Shown here in pieces: positions 7,591-15,535 of a DNA stretch of 34,280 nt; position 1 is the first letter of the stretch; each line of letters opens with the position of its first letter. A program made the position numbers and the translations under genes. The stretch spans positions 1-34,280 of the forward strand of contig JBAXCY010000011.1 in assembly GCA_037141235.1 (NCBI GenBank), written 5' to 3'. Source of the stretch: Bog-756 sp037141235 (GTDB lineage: Bacteria > Actinomycetota > Acidimicrobiia > Acidimicrobiales > RAAP-2). The notes under the pieces are model-generated. The model did no database searches, was not told the DNA's origin, and saw nothing but the letters and a program-made list of their open reading frames with translations.

Positions 7591-9293
7591 GTTCACGGAC
7601 ACGGGTGGCTGTGGTCACCGGCGGTGGCGGTGGGATCGGTGCCGGTGTGGCTCACGAGCTGGGCCGCCAGGGCTGGTTCGTAGTCACCGTCGACCCGCTG
7701 GTCACTCTGGATGGATCGGCGTCGCTGCCCGAAGCCGATGAGACCACAGCCGGCCGCATCGTGGCGGCAGGGGGAACGGCACGGGCCTCGGCGGTGTCGG
7801 TCACGGATTCCGAGGCCGTCCGCACGCTGTTCCAGGAACTGGCCGACGAGCACGGTGGTCTTGACGCCGTGGTCAACGTGGCGGGGATCACCCGGCAGAC
7901 CTACTTCGGCAAGGGGACGGAAGAGGATTGGCTGGCCGTGCTGGCCGTGCACCTCGAGGGCTACCTGAACGTGCTGGGGGCCGCCCTGCCTTTGATGGCT
8001 GACGCCGGGTACGGCCGCGTGGTCGGCGTCACCTCGGGTTCGGGTTGGCGGGCCGCCGATGCTGGGGCGTATAGCTGCGCCAAGCGGGCTATTGCCGCGC
8101 TGACCTGGCAGCTGGGCCGCCAAGCCCCACGAGGGGTGTGCGTGAACGCCATGTCGCCCATTGCCGCCACCCGAATGCTGGCCTCGGCGCTCGAGCGGGC
8201 ACGGAAGGCAGGACGATCGGGTGGCGGCGGGATCTCCTTCCTCTCGGTGGCCGAGCCCGAGGCACTCGGACCGTTCGGCGCCTACCTGGTCGGTGAGGAC
8301 ATCGAGTGGTGTCGGGGCCAGGTGCTCTTTGCTGGAGGTCCGGAGGTGGCCGTGATCGATCCGCCCCGCCTCCTCGAGGTGGTGCGCACCGACGAGGTGG
8401 AATCGCTCGACCGGGTGTTCGCCGACGTCATCCCGACAGCCTTCGCCAGTGCCGAAAGCCGCCAGGTCTCCTCTGGCGGCAGCAACCCGCGGTTCGGGTC
8501 GATCTTCGGTGCACCTGAGGCCGGTGAGGCCGTACCTGATCCTGGCCCGGCCCCGGTGCGGTCCTGCTTGCTGGTGTCCGATCGACCGATGCTGGTGGCG
8601 TCGCTGGTAGCGGCCTTAGAGGCCCGTTCGATCCGGTGCCACCATGTGGAGCCACTACGCGGCTTCGCTGAGGCCGCCCGGGCGCTGCAAGCGGCAGTGG
8701 CAGTCCTCGGCCCGGTAGACGCAGTAGTGGTGGCGCCGGTGGGTGACGCGCTCGGCGGAGACGCGTCGGCCGGGGCAGTATCGCCCCACGGTGCGGCAGC
8801 CTGGGAACGGGTCTTGGACGAGCACGCAGGGATCGTCGGGCAGATACACGCCGATGCCAGTTGGGCCCGTGCCGTCGCTGACTACACCGTCGATGCGGCC
8901 CGGACGGACCGGCCAGCCCGGCTGGTGATACTGACCGATGCAGCCACCTCGGGAGGCAGGAGCCGGGCTCAGGCCGCCTGTCAGCACGCCCGAGTTTCGA
9001 TGGCAGCAACCGAAGGCAGGGTGATCGCCTTCGCTGCTGCCTTGGAGGCACCCGAAGAAGCTGTTCACCGACCGGCCGCCGCCCTCGTCGCCCACCTGCT
9101 TGGGCATCCAGCGGCGGCCGAGATGTCAGGAGCCGAACTGGTGGTGGGCGACGGATGGCTGGGGCTGCGCAGTCACCCACGGCCGGCGGGAAGCATCACC
9201 TTTGGTGGACCAGCGGTGCCCGGATGGCTCGATGGGACACTCCGCCAGATCGTGGGCACGATCGGACAGCCCGACTTGGGAGCGGATCGATGA
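7587..9293 (+). CDS. Two-domain short-chain dehydrogenase/reductase
   Basis: NAD(P)-dependent alcohol/ketone oxidoreductase of 568 residues, about twice the length of a normal SDR. Residues 1-270 form a complete classical SDR: TGGGGGIG at 11-18 for the cofactor, NVAG around Asn97, Ser150, and the YxxxK pair Tyr162/Lys166. Residues from about 305 to the end look like a second Rossmann/SDR fold (LLVSDRPMLVASLVAAL, DAVVVAP, RLVILTDAA). That half lacks both the glycine motif and the YxxxK pair; the equivalent place reads AACQHARVS. It is probably structural or regulatory. The start ATG overlaps the monooxygenase stop (ATGA), and its own stop overlaps the next start the same way. In context it could make the ketone used by the monooxygenase, or oxidise a product alcohol. 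The second domain's role is inference. Confidence 0.85.
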   Translation: MSSRTRVAVVTGGGGGIGAGVAHELGRQGWFVVTVDPLVTLDGSASLPEADETTAGRIVAAGGTARASAVSVTDSEAVRTLFQELADEHGGLDAVVNVAGITRQTYFGKGTEEDWLAVLAVHLEGYLNVLGAALPLMADAGYGRVVGVTSGSGWRAADAGAYSCAKRAIAALTWQLGRQAPRGVCVNAMSPIAATRMLASALERARKAGRSGGGGISFLSVAEPEALGPFGAYLVGEDIEWCRGQVLFAGGPEVAVIDPPRLLEVVRTDEVESLDRVFADVIPTAFASAESRQVSSGGSNPRFGSIFGAPEAGEAVPDPGPAPVRSCLLVSDRPMLVASLVAALEARSIRCHHVEPLRGFAEAARALQAAVAVLGPVDAVVVAPVGDALGGDASAGAVSPHGAAAWERVLDEHAGIVGQIHADASWARAVADYTVDAARTDRPARLVILTDAATSGGRSRAQAACQHARVSMAATEGRVIAFAAALEAPEEAVHRPAAALVAHLLGHPAAAEMSGAELVVGDGWLGLRSHPRPAGSITFGGPAVPGWLDGTLRQIVGTIGQPDLGADR

Positions 9294-10156
9294 CCGAACG
9301 CCCCACCCGTGTGGTCGATGCCCACGTGCATCTGTGGGACCCGGCTCGGACCGACTGGTACCCGTACCTCTCTCATCCCCAGGCGCCAGCCACGGCCGAC
9401 ATCGCCATGATGTACCGGCTCTACGACGTCGACATCTATCGGGCCGAGTCATCGAGGTGGAGCGTCGAGAAGTTCGTCAACGTGGCCGCGGCTACGGGCC
9501 TGCACTCCATCGACGAGACCATCGAGCTCGACGCCGAGGCAGACAGCCGGGGTGGGCCCTCAGCCATCATCGGTGGGATTCCGCCTACGGACACGGTGGC
9601 TGAGGCCATTGCACTGCTCGACCGACAGATGGCCGCCCCTCGTTTCCGAGGTGTCCGCCCTATGGGCCGATTCGACGGGCCCCTCCCTGCTGGCGAGGTG
9701 CTGGCCAGCCTGCAGGACCGGAACTTGGTGTTCGAACTGATGACTCATCCGGACCAACTGCAGGTGGCGGCCGAGGGGTTGGCTGGTTTCCCTGACCTCG
9801 CTGTGGTGGTGGAGCACGCTGGGTGGCCGCGCTCGGCGTCTGGTGAGGAGGGCGTTCTGTGGCGTAAGGGGATGACAGCATTGGCCGACCTGGGTGACCA
9901 TGTGGTGTGCAAGCTCTCCGGACTGGCCATGCCGCTCGAGGCTATGAGCGTGGAGGCCTTCGCCCCGTGGCTCGAGTACGCCATCGACCTGTTCGGCGTC
10001 GACCGGTGCCTGTTCGCCAGCAACTTCCCGGTCGATGCGATGTACGGAACGTTCGATACCCTCTTCGACATCTACAGCACGGTGACGGCCGGACTTGGTC
10101 CCGACGCTCAAGAGAAGTTGTTCGCCCAGAACGCGGAGCGCATCTACCGCTGCTAG
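9290..10156 (+). CDS. Amidohydrolase_2 family hydrolase, possible lactonase
   Basis: TIM-barrel metal-dependent hydrolase of the Amidohydro_2/COG3618 group, which includes sugar lactonases and pyrone-dicarboxylate lactonase. The 288-residue protein opens with VVDAHVHLWDP, the strand-1 HxH metal site. It has VVVEHAGWP in the middle and FASNFPVD near the end. In many relatives the last segment reads SDWPV with a catalytic Asp; here that position is Asn. The Asn form occurs in part of the family and does not prove inactivity. The ATG overlaps the SDR stop (ATGA), making it the third gene of a coupled operon. Opening the lactone produced by the monooxygenase is the obvious role from context, but decarboxylase or other hydrolase activities of the superfamily remain possible. 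Confidence 0.82.
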   Translation: MTERPTRVVDAHVHLWDPARTDWYPYLSHPQAPATADIAMMYRLYDVDIYRAESSRWSVEKFVNVAAATGLHSIDETIELDAEADSRGGPSAIIGGIPPTDTVAEAIALLDRQMAAPRFRGVRPMGRFDGPLPAGEVLASLQDRNLVFELMTHPDQLQVAAEGLAGFPDLAVVVEHAGWPRSASGEEGVLWRKGMTALADLGDHVVCKLSGLAMPLEAMSVEAFAPWLEYAIDLFGVDRCLFASNFPVDAMYGTFDTLFDIYSTVTAGLGPDAQEKLFAQNAERIYRC

Positions 10157-10219
10157 GGGCCGAGGTACGCATTGGTGGCCCCGCCGATGTGGCGCCCACG
10201 ATCTGCGAGGCCTACAGAC

Positions 10220-10233
10220 GCCCTTTTCAGGGC
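10220..10233 (+). terminator. Short hairpin after the amidohydrolase
   Basis: GCCCT-TTTC-AGGGC, a perfect 5-bp stem with a 4-base loop, 64 bases after the stop. No T-run follows. It overlaps the possible -35 of the next gene, so its role as terminator is tentative. Confidence 0.35.
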
Positions 10234-10251
10234 AACTGCCGTTGGTAGATT
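10224..10251 (+). promoter_or_regulatory. Promoter of the secreted propeller/repeat protein
   Basis: TTTTCA (10224-10229), a 16-bp spacer and TAGATT (10246-10251). The ATG at 10258 follows after 6 bases, the same spacing seen at other apparently leaderless genes here. Confidence 0.5.
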
Positions 10252-10257
10252 ATGGCC

Positions 10258-12675
10258 ATGAACAAGGGTGGGACACGTTCGAACAGCTTGCAGAAGCCTG
10301 ACCCCGAGCACCGCCAGCGCGGCCTGGCTCAGGTGCGGCGTCGTCGGCGGCTGGGCCGCCACGTTGGTGGCACAGTGGCCAGCGTGGTCGCTGGGATATT
10401 GGCCACGACGACGGTTGCCGTGATGGTCGGAGACTCGCTGTCGCCGTCGGCTGGCGCCGTATCGCCATCGGTGGCGAGTGGCGTGTGCGCCACTGCGCAA
10501 CCTCCTGCGCTTCCATCGGTTGCGCTTCCACCGGGTTGGAACTGCACGTGGTCGACGGGTCCCATGAACGATCCGGGCTTCCCCATCGCCCAGTCCTCCC
10601 CGATCGTGGCCGACCTCGACGGCCAGCAGTCTGTCGTCGTGGGGGACCGCAAGGGGAGCATCTACGCCTACCACCTCGACGGCACGGTGACTCCTACATC
10701 GGTCGCAGGCTGGCCCACAGTCAACGGCGGCATCCCCATCGATTCGACTCCTTCGATCGTGCCCGTGGCCGGGGGACGTCCGACGGTGGCGGTCGGATCC
10801 GGAAATGACGCCAATCCAACTACCGGTGGCTTTCAGGCTTACAGATCTGACGGTTCGCAGAAGTGGTTCACTCCAGTGGAGAATCCTGCCAGTGACAGCG
10901 TGCCGGCCGGCGGGGTCCAGGCCGGTCTCACGGTGGGCAACCTAGGCAGCGCTGCAGCGGGTCTGGTCGCCGGGTCGCTTGGGCAGGTCAGTTATGCATT
11001 GCGTGCGGACACTGGTGCACCCCTTACGGGCTGGCCGTTCTTCAACTCGGACAGCACCCATGCCACCGCAGCCCTGGCCGACCTGTATGGCACCGGGAAG
11101 AACGAGATCATCATGGGTGGCGATCAGTCCACTGGACAGGGCCGCGGTCGTTCGTATTCGGACGGGGGACACCTACGAGTCCTCACCGGAGACGGCAACC
11201 AGGTCTGCCGGGCCGACACCAACCAAGTGGTGGACTCCTCGCCTGCGGTGGGTGGGTTCCTGTCCGGGGGCCGCACCGGCATCGTCATGGGCACCGGGGG
11301 CTATTTCCCAGGAGCATCGGACACCAACACGGTGAAGGCCTACGACACTTCCTGCGTCCTGCAGTGGTCGGCGATGCTCGACGGCAACACGTTCTCGTCG
11401 CCTGCGCTTTCCGACGTCCTGGGTAACGGATCCCTTCAGGTGGTCGAAGGCACCGACTTGGGATCAGCGGGTACGGGCTCCGTCTGGGTCCTCGATGCCA
11501 CCACCGGCCAGACCATCTGGAAAGCCACCGGGATGGGCCGGGTGATTGGCTCGGTGGTAACGGCTGACCTGACTGGCGGGGGATACGCCGATGTACTGGT
11601 GCCGACTGTCTCGGGAACCTATGTCTACGACGGCCGCTCCGGTGCACTGGTCACCATACTGAGCCAATACCTGGGACTACAGAACTCGCCGCTGGTGACC
11701 AACGATCCGAACGGGACGATCGGGATTACGCTGGCCGGCTACACCGGGGGTGCGCCAGGTGGCATCGGACGGATCGACCACTATGAGATCCAAGGATCCA
11801 ACGGTGCCGCAGCAGTGGGGCCCGGCACGTGGCCGATGTTCCACCACGACCCGCAGTTGACGGGGAACGCTGGGCGCACCACCCCGGCAGGTTCGATCCC
11901 GGCGTGTTCGATCCCGGCTGCGGCCCTCGGGGGATATCAGCTGGCCGCATCTGATGGTGGGGTCTTCTCCTACGGAGGGGCACCGTTCTGCGGTTCGATG
12001 GGTGCAGAGCACCTCAACGCCCCCATCGTGGGCTTCGCCATGGCGGCATCGACCGGCGGCTACTGGGAGGTGGCATCGGACGGGGGAATCTTTGCCTTCG
12101 GGGGGGCTGGATTCTTCGGATCCATGGGAGGCCGGTCGCTGAACAAGCCGATTGTCGGCATGGCGGCTGTCCCCGATGGCACCGGCTACTGGGAGGTGGC
12201 ATCGGACGGTGGAATATTCGCCTTCGGTAGTGCCGCCTTCTACGGATCCATGGGTGGATCGAAGTTGAACCAGCCAGTAGTGGCCATTGCTGCTTCTGCT
12301 GATGGGGCCGGCTACCGCATGGTGGCATCCGACGGTGGAATCTTCGTCTTCGGGGATGCGGCCTTCAGCGGCTCCGAAGGAGGTAAGCCGCTGAACAAGC
12401 CGATCGTCGCTACCGCCAATGATGACGACACCGGCGGCTACTGGGAGGTGGCCTCCGATGGGGGCATCTTCGCCTTCGGTGGCGCCCGGTTCTTCGGGTC
12501 TACCGGAAATGTGGCACTGGTGGCTCCTGTGGTCGGCATCGCCTCGACGGCCAACGGCAGCGGCTATCGAATGGTGGCCTCCGACGGTGGAGTGTTCAGC
12601 TTCCATGCGCCGTTCCTGGGGTCCAAGGGTGGATCGCCATTGAGCAAACCAATCGTGGGCATGGCCTCGTTCTGA
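10258..12675 (+). CDS. Secreted beta-propeller protein with six C-terminal 42-residue repeats
   Basis: Large exported protein (805 residues) of unknown function. A basic N-terminus with RRRR is followed by one hydrophobic segment (GGTVASVVAGILATTTVAVMVG), a signal sequence or anchor. About 500 residues follow with FG-GAP/PQQ-like propeller strands: SSPIVADLDG, GSIYAYHLDG, DSSPAVGGF, FSSPALSDVLG, GSVVTADLTGGG. The last 249 residues are six repeats of 42 residues built on GYWEVASDGGIFAFG, then a GSMGG-like segment and LNKPIVG. The ATG at 10258 is preferred over the one at 10252 because the latter abuts the -10 hexamer. The gene stands alone between a hairpin and the phosphatase promoter. A surface-binding or adhesive role is plausible but not shown. 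Repeats of this kind are, from memory, frequent in secreted proteins of Acidimicrobiia. Confidence 0.8.
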   Translation: MNKGGTRSNSLQKPDPEHRQRGLAQVRRRRRLGRHVGGTVASVVAGILATTTVAVMVGDSLSPSAGAVSPSVASGVCATAQPPALPSVALPPGWNCTWSTGPMNDPGFPIAQSSPIVADLDGQQSVVVGDRKGSIYAYHLDGTVTPTSVAGWPTVNGGIPIDSTPSIVPVAGGRPTVAVGSGNDANPTTGGFQAYRSDGSQKWFTPVENPASDSVPAGGVQAGLTVGNLGSAAAGLVAGSLGQVSYALRADTGAPLTGWPFFNSDSTHATAALADLYGTGKNEIIMGGDQSTGQGRGRSYSDGGHLRVLTGDGNQVCRADTNQVVDSSPAVGGFLSGGRTGIVMGTGGYFPGASDTNTVKAYDTSCVLQWSAMLDGNTFSSPALSDVLGNGSLQVVEGTDLGSAGTGSVWVLDATTGQTIWKATGMGRVIGSVVTADLTGGGYADVLVPTVSGTYVYDGRSGALVTILSQYLGLQNSPLVTNDPNGTIGITLAGYTGGAPGGIGRIDHYEIQGSNGAAAVGPGTWPMFHHDPQLTGNAGRTTPAGSIPACSIPAAALGGYQLAASDGGVFSYGGAPFCGSMGAEHLNAPIVGFAMAASTGGYWEVASDGGIFAFGGAGFFGSMGGRSLNKPIVGMAAVPDGTGYWEVASDGGIFAFGSAAFYGSMGGSKLNQPVVAIAASADGAGYRMVASDGGIFVFGDAAFSGSEGGKPLNKPIVATANDDDTGGYWEVASDGGIFAFGGARFFGSTGNVALVAPVVGIASTANGSGYRMVASDGGVFSFHAPFLGSKGGSPLSKPIVGMASF
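11926..12672 (+). repeat. Six in-frame 126-bp protein-coding repeats
   Basis: Six diverged units, each starting near GY(W/R)(E/M)VASDGG. The first starts at about residue 557 of the protein, and the last is slightly shortened at the C-terminus. Codon-level divergence between units shows that the array is old rather than a recent duplication. Confidence 0.85.
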
Positions 12676-12716
12676 CGGCATAGGCCGACCCGTAGTCAAG
12701 GGAGCAAGGCGTCGGT

Positions 12717-12722
12717 TACCGT
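12717..12722 (+). promoter_or_regulatory. -10 hexamer of the phosphatase gene
   Basis: TACCGT, 6 bases before the GTG start; a weak -35 candidate TAGTCA lies 18 bp upstream (12693-12698). It suggests a leaderless transcript. Confidence 0.45.
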
Positions 12723-12728
12723 GCATCG

Positions 12729-13298
12729 GTGCCCAGCAACGGATCGACGAACGACGGGGGACAGGTGCCGGGCGGTGGGGTGCCTGGCGGTGGAACGCGA
12801 CCCGCCACGCTTCTCACGCTGTGCACCGGGAATGCCGCACGTTCGGTCATGGCCGGAGCCATGCTGCTGGCGGGGGAGATTCCCGTGGTGACGGCGGGCA
12901 CCCACGTCATCGAGGGACAGCCGATGAGCCGGCGAACCCGGGATGCGCTTGGATCGGTCGGGTTTTCGGCCGATGGGCACCGGAGCCACCAGATCACCGA
13001 GACCGACATCGACGATGCCGTACTGATCCTGGCCATGGCGGCCGAGCACGTGTCCTACATCCGACGCAAGCATCCGGACGCGGCAGCCAAGACCGCCTCG
13101 ATCAAGCGCCTGGTGCGCGACCTTCCTCCCGGCCCCGAGCCGCTGGCCGACCGCCTGGCTGGGCTCGGCCTGGCCGATGTGGAGATCGAGGCATGGGAGG
13201 ACGTGGAGGACCCAGCCGGTGGCGACGACCTGGTCTATGTCTCGTGTGCCACCGAGTTGGCGGAACTGTGCACCCAGCTGCTTGTGCTGTTGCGCTGA
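12729..13298 (+). CDS. Low-molecular-weight protein-tyrosine phosphatase family protein
   Basis: Small cytoplasmic phosphatase of the LMW-PTP/arsenate reductase fold, 189 residues. The P-loop CTGNAARS (Cys32 to Ser39, with Arg38) is the C(X)5R(S/T) signature. Its normal place at the end of the first strand is preceded here by a low-complexity Gly/Pro-rich extension of about 24 residues. Asp161 in VEDPAGG is a good candidate for the general acid of the DP loop. The GTG at 12729 was chosen because a TACCGT hexamer ends 6 bases upstream. A later GTG inside the glycine-rich stretch would remove most of the extension. The gene converges with the DUF4395 gene. The substrate is unknown. An arsenate reductase role is less likely without the extra cysteines or an ars neighbour. 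Confidence 0.82.
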   Translation: MPSNGSTNDGGQVPGGGVPGGGTRPATLLTLCTGNAARSVMAGAMLLAGEIPVVTAGTHVIEGQPMSRRTRDALGSVGFSADGHRSHQITETDIDDAVLILAMAAEHVSYIRRKHPDAAAKTASIKRLVRDLPPGPEPLADRLAGLGLADVEIEAWEDVEDPAGGDDLVYVSCATELAELCTQLLVLLR

Positions 13299-13342
13299 AC
13301 CCTCAGTCCGTCCAGCCCACCCCGATCAGCCTGGCAGTGCCA

Positions 13343-13837
13343 TCAGTTGGAGGAGGCCAGCTCAGGAGAGCGGGTGGTGATGTCCGCGCACTCCAGACAC
13401 ACTGACTCGGGGATGATGCCGATCCGCATGAGCAGCGCAAACCCCTTGCATCCGAGGCAGATTCCGAAGGCGGCCTCGAGGAAGGCGGCAGCGGCCAGCA
13501 TGGCCACGACCACCCATGTGGCCCCGGCGAGACCGAAGCCGAACCAGAGCACCAGCGCTGTGGTGGAGAAGACGGCTCCAATGGCTTGGGCGAACCGCTT
13601 GGGCGGACCAGGCATCAGCTTGGGAGACCAGGGGAGACGAGGTGCCACCACACGAGTAGCCAGTTGGCCGAGCGGGCTGAACCGGGGGCCGCTCAAGACC
13701 CGGGCCCAGAACCCATAGGCCAAGGGGAGCAGGATCCATGGCTGGCGCAGGACCATGGCTGCCACGCACATGAGCACGACACCGCTGGCCACCGTGCGGG
13801 CCGCGTAGTCGTTGACCGGATTGGGGAACGTGAACAC
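13343..13837 (-). CDS. DUF4395 family membrane protein
   Basis: Integral membrane protein of 164 residues, function unknown. It opens with the family's FPNPVNDYAART and continues with FWARVLSGPRFSPLGQLATRVVAPRL and PGPPKRFAQAIGA, which are strongly typical of DUF4395. Hydrophobic stretches suggest three or four membrane segments. Two cysteine pairs, CLGC and CLEC, stand near the C-terminus and could take part in redox chemistry or metal binding. In other actinobacteria DUF4395 genes often sit near thioredoxin or sulfurtransferase genes; here the neighbours are a phosphatase (convergent) and an ECF sigma factor (divergent). The start is GTG, 6 bases after a TAAGGT hexamer. The AAGGTAAGG stretch just upstream could also serve as a ribosome binding site. 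Confidence 0.85.
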   Translation of the reverse strand: MFTFPNPVNDYAARTVASGVVLMCVAAMVLRQPWILLPLAYGFWARVLSGPRFSPLGQLATRVVAPRLPWSPKLMPGPPKRFAQAIGAVFSTTALVLWFGFGLAGATWVVVAMLAAAAFLEAAFGICLGCKGFALLMRIGIIPESVCLECADITTRSPELASSN

Positions 13838-13843
13838 CCCAAT

Positions 13844-13849
13844 ACCTTA
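13844..13849 (-). promoter_or_regulatory. -10 hexamer of the DUF4395 gene
   Basis: Minus-strand TAAGGT, 6 bases before the GTG start, with TTGCTA 16 bp further upstream as a possible -35. Confidence 0.5.
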
Positions 13850-13927
13850 CCTTTTGGGTCAGGAATAGCAACCGGCTCAACTCCTGGGGCGACCCGGCAC
13901 CCATCCGGGATGGGCCGCCGTTCCGAA

Positions 13928-13933
13928 TAGGAT
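13928..13933 (+). promoter_or_regulatory. -10 hexamer of the sigma factor gene
   Basis: TAGGAT, 2 bases before the GTG at 13936 and 8 bases before the in-frame GTG at 13942. The spacing favours 13942 as the start if the message is leaderless. Confidence 0.35.
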
Positions 13934-13935
13934 GG

Positions 13936-14520
13936 GTGCAAGTGGATGTGGAACAAGCGAGCGATGCCAACTTGGTAGTGGCTGTTGGGCGGTGGTTCGA
14001 ACCCGCCCTGGCTGAGGTCTACCGCCGCCACGGCGGTTCGGTGCACGCGTTGGCCCGTCGCATCCTCCGCTCCGAAGCTACGGCCGAAGAGGTCACGCAA
14101 GAGGTGTTCCTCGACCTCTGGCGCGCTCCCGAAAAGTTCGACGCTCAACGGGGAACGCTCCGGTCGTTCTTGCTGGCCCGCACCCACGGCAAGTCAGTCG
14201 ACGTCGTGCGAGCCGAAGTGTCGCGCCGCACACGCGAGGACCGGACCGTGCGTGAGACAGCGACCGCTCCCTACGACATCGACCACGAGGTCTGGGACCT
14301 TGCCATTGCCGAACAGGTACGCGAGGCCCTGGTGGCCCTGCCCGCCGAACTACGCCAGCCCATCGAGCTCGCCTACTTCGGTGGGCACACATACCGCGAG
14401 GTGGCAACGATGCTCAATGAACCCGAGGGGACGGTCAAGAGCCGGATCCGTTCCGGGCTCGGCCATCTCCGGGTGAACCTGATCGAACGGGGCATCGAGC
14501 CCGCCGGAGCCGGGCTGTGA
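13936..14520 (+). CDS. ECF sigma factor (SigK-like)
   Basis: Extracytoplasmic-function RNA polymerase sigma factor, 194 residues. Region 2 is visible as ALAEVYRRHGGSVHALARRILRSEATAEEVTQEVFLDLWRAPEKFD, which contains the core-binding and -10-recognition helices. Region 4 is ALVALPAELRQPIELAYFGGHTYREVATMLNEPEGTVKSRIRSGLGHLR, a helix-turn-helix for -35 recognition. The stop overlaps the GTG of the anti-sigma gene (GTGA), so the pair is translationally coupled. The RskA-type partner points to the SigK group. The start is uncertain between the GTG codons at 13936 and 13942. Targets are unknown; the strand-divergent DUF4395 gene is a possible neighbour target. Confidence 0.92.
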   Translation: MQVDVEQASDANLVVAVGRWFEPALAEVYRRHGGSVHALARRILRSEATAEEVTQEVFLDLWRAPEKFDAQRGTLRSFLLARTHGKSVDVVRAEVSRRTREDRTVRETATAPYDIDHEVWDLAIAEQVREALVALPAELRQPIELAYFGGHTYREVATMLNEPEGTVKSRIRSGLGHLRVNLIERGIEPAGAGL

Positions 14521-15443
14521 GCGTGTCGTCGATGGGCATGAGTCACGAGGACATCCAGGACCTCTTGGGGGTCTACGCGCTCGATGCCGTGGACCGTGAG
14601 ACGGCGGCATTGGTCGAGGAGCATCTCGAGGTCTGCCCGAAGTGCTCAATCGAGGTGGCCCAGCATCATGAGGTGGCCGGACTCCTGGCCAACTCTGGCA
14701 GCACGGCACCGGCCAGCCTGTGGGACGGCATCGCCGGCCAGCTCAGCGGTACCTCGGACCAGTCGTGGGACCGGCTGTCCGCCCGACTCGATGGACACGG
14801 CACCGAACGGGACCTGGGGACAGGGCAAGATGGACACGACGGGGGAGACGGACACGACGGGTCGGCTCCGGCATCGATGCCGAGTTCCACAGCCGATGAT
14901 GGATCGACGGCGGCAAGGACTGCCGTGGCTGATATCGGATCAGCACGTCGCCGTCGCCCGCTTTCGATCGGAGCCGGGCTGGTGGCTGCGGCCGCCGCGG
15001 TCATCGCTCTTGTCTTCGGGGTCCAGGTCCATCACCTGAACGGCCGGGTCAGTGCACTCCAAGGCCAATCCCGACTGGGGGCGGCCGAACGCGCAGCGAT
15101 GGCGGCACCCTCCACGCGGAAAATTGACCTGACCGCCACCGGGCCGAACGGAGCCGTCACCACGCCAGCGTCAGTGGTACTCACGGCTTCCGGTACCGGA
15201 TTCGTGGTCAATGAGTCCGGCGTCGGCCTGGCTCCGCTGCCGTCGGATCGGACCTATCAGCTGTGGGGCGTGGTCGGCACGCGGACCATCTCATTGGGGC
15301 TGCTCGGTCGCCGCCCGGCCATCGTGCCGTTCAGCGTCGCCGGGACGGTGCCGGTCACGGCCTTCGCCATTACCGAGGAGGTAGCGGGCGGTGTGGTCTC
15401 ATCGGCCAATCCGGCGGTTGCCGCAGGGTCGGTTCCCGTCTGA
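14517..15443 (+). CDS. RskA-like zinc-binding anti-sigma factor
   Basis: Membrane-spanning anti-sigma factor of 308 residues. The N-terminal cytoplasmic part has the ZAS zinc motif HLEVCPKC (His36, Cys40, Cys43) that grips the sigma factor. A spacer rich in Gly, Asp and His follows (residues about 92-117, DGHDGGDGHDG). Next come RRRR and one membrane helix near residues 145-167. The extracytoplasmic RskA domain holds DRTYQLWGVVGTRTISLGLLG. Family knowledge suggests release of the sigma factor by regulated proteolysis. The GTG start overlaps the sigma stop. The His/Asp-rich spacer is longer than I would expect and might bind metal. A perfect 9-bp hairpin follows the gene. Confidence 0.88.
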   Translation: MSVSSMGMSHEDIQDLLGVYALDAVDRETAALVEEHLEVCPKCSIEVAQHHEVAGLLANSGSTAPASLWDGIAGQLSGTSDQSWDRLSARLDGHGTERDLGTGQDGHDGGDGHDGSAPASMPSSTADDGSTAARTAVADIGSARRRRPLSIGAGLVAAAAAVIALVFGVQVHHLNGRVSALQGQSRLGAAERAAMAAPSTRKIDLTATGPNGAVTTPASVVLTASGTGFVVNESGVGLAPLPSDRTYQLWGVVGTRTISLGLLGRRPAIVPFSVAGTVPVTAFAITEEVAGGVVSSANPAVAAGSVPV

Positions 15444-15450
15444 ACGACCG

Positions 15451-15472
15451 GGTCACTCGTCATCGAGTGACC
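15451..15472 (+). terminator. Hairpin after the sigma/anti-sigma operon
   Basis: Perfect 9-bp stem GGTCACTCG/CGAGTGACC with a TCAT loop, 7 bases after the stop codon. It lies between convergent genes and may act in both directions. Confidence 0.7.
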
Positions 15473-15535
15473 ACTGTCCACCCTGCGAATAGGAGCGTTG
15501 ACGGATGTTCTGGGTCCTTCTGCATCCAGTGACCC

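Noticed and set aside
8428..9180. Minus-strand open frame opposite the second SDR domain
   Set aside because: Considered because the second SDR domain is degenerate, but its translation is Arg/Pro-rich noise and the plus frame is continuous and coupled.
15511..15535. Possible terminator for the TetR gene (GGGTC/GACCC)
   Set aside because: Only a 5-bp stem with a 15-base loop; too weak to report beside the perfect hairpin at 15451-15472.
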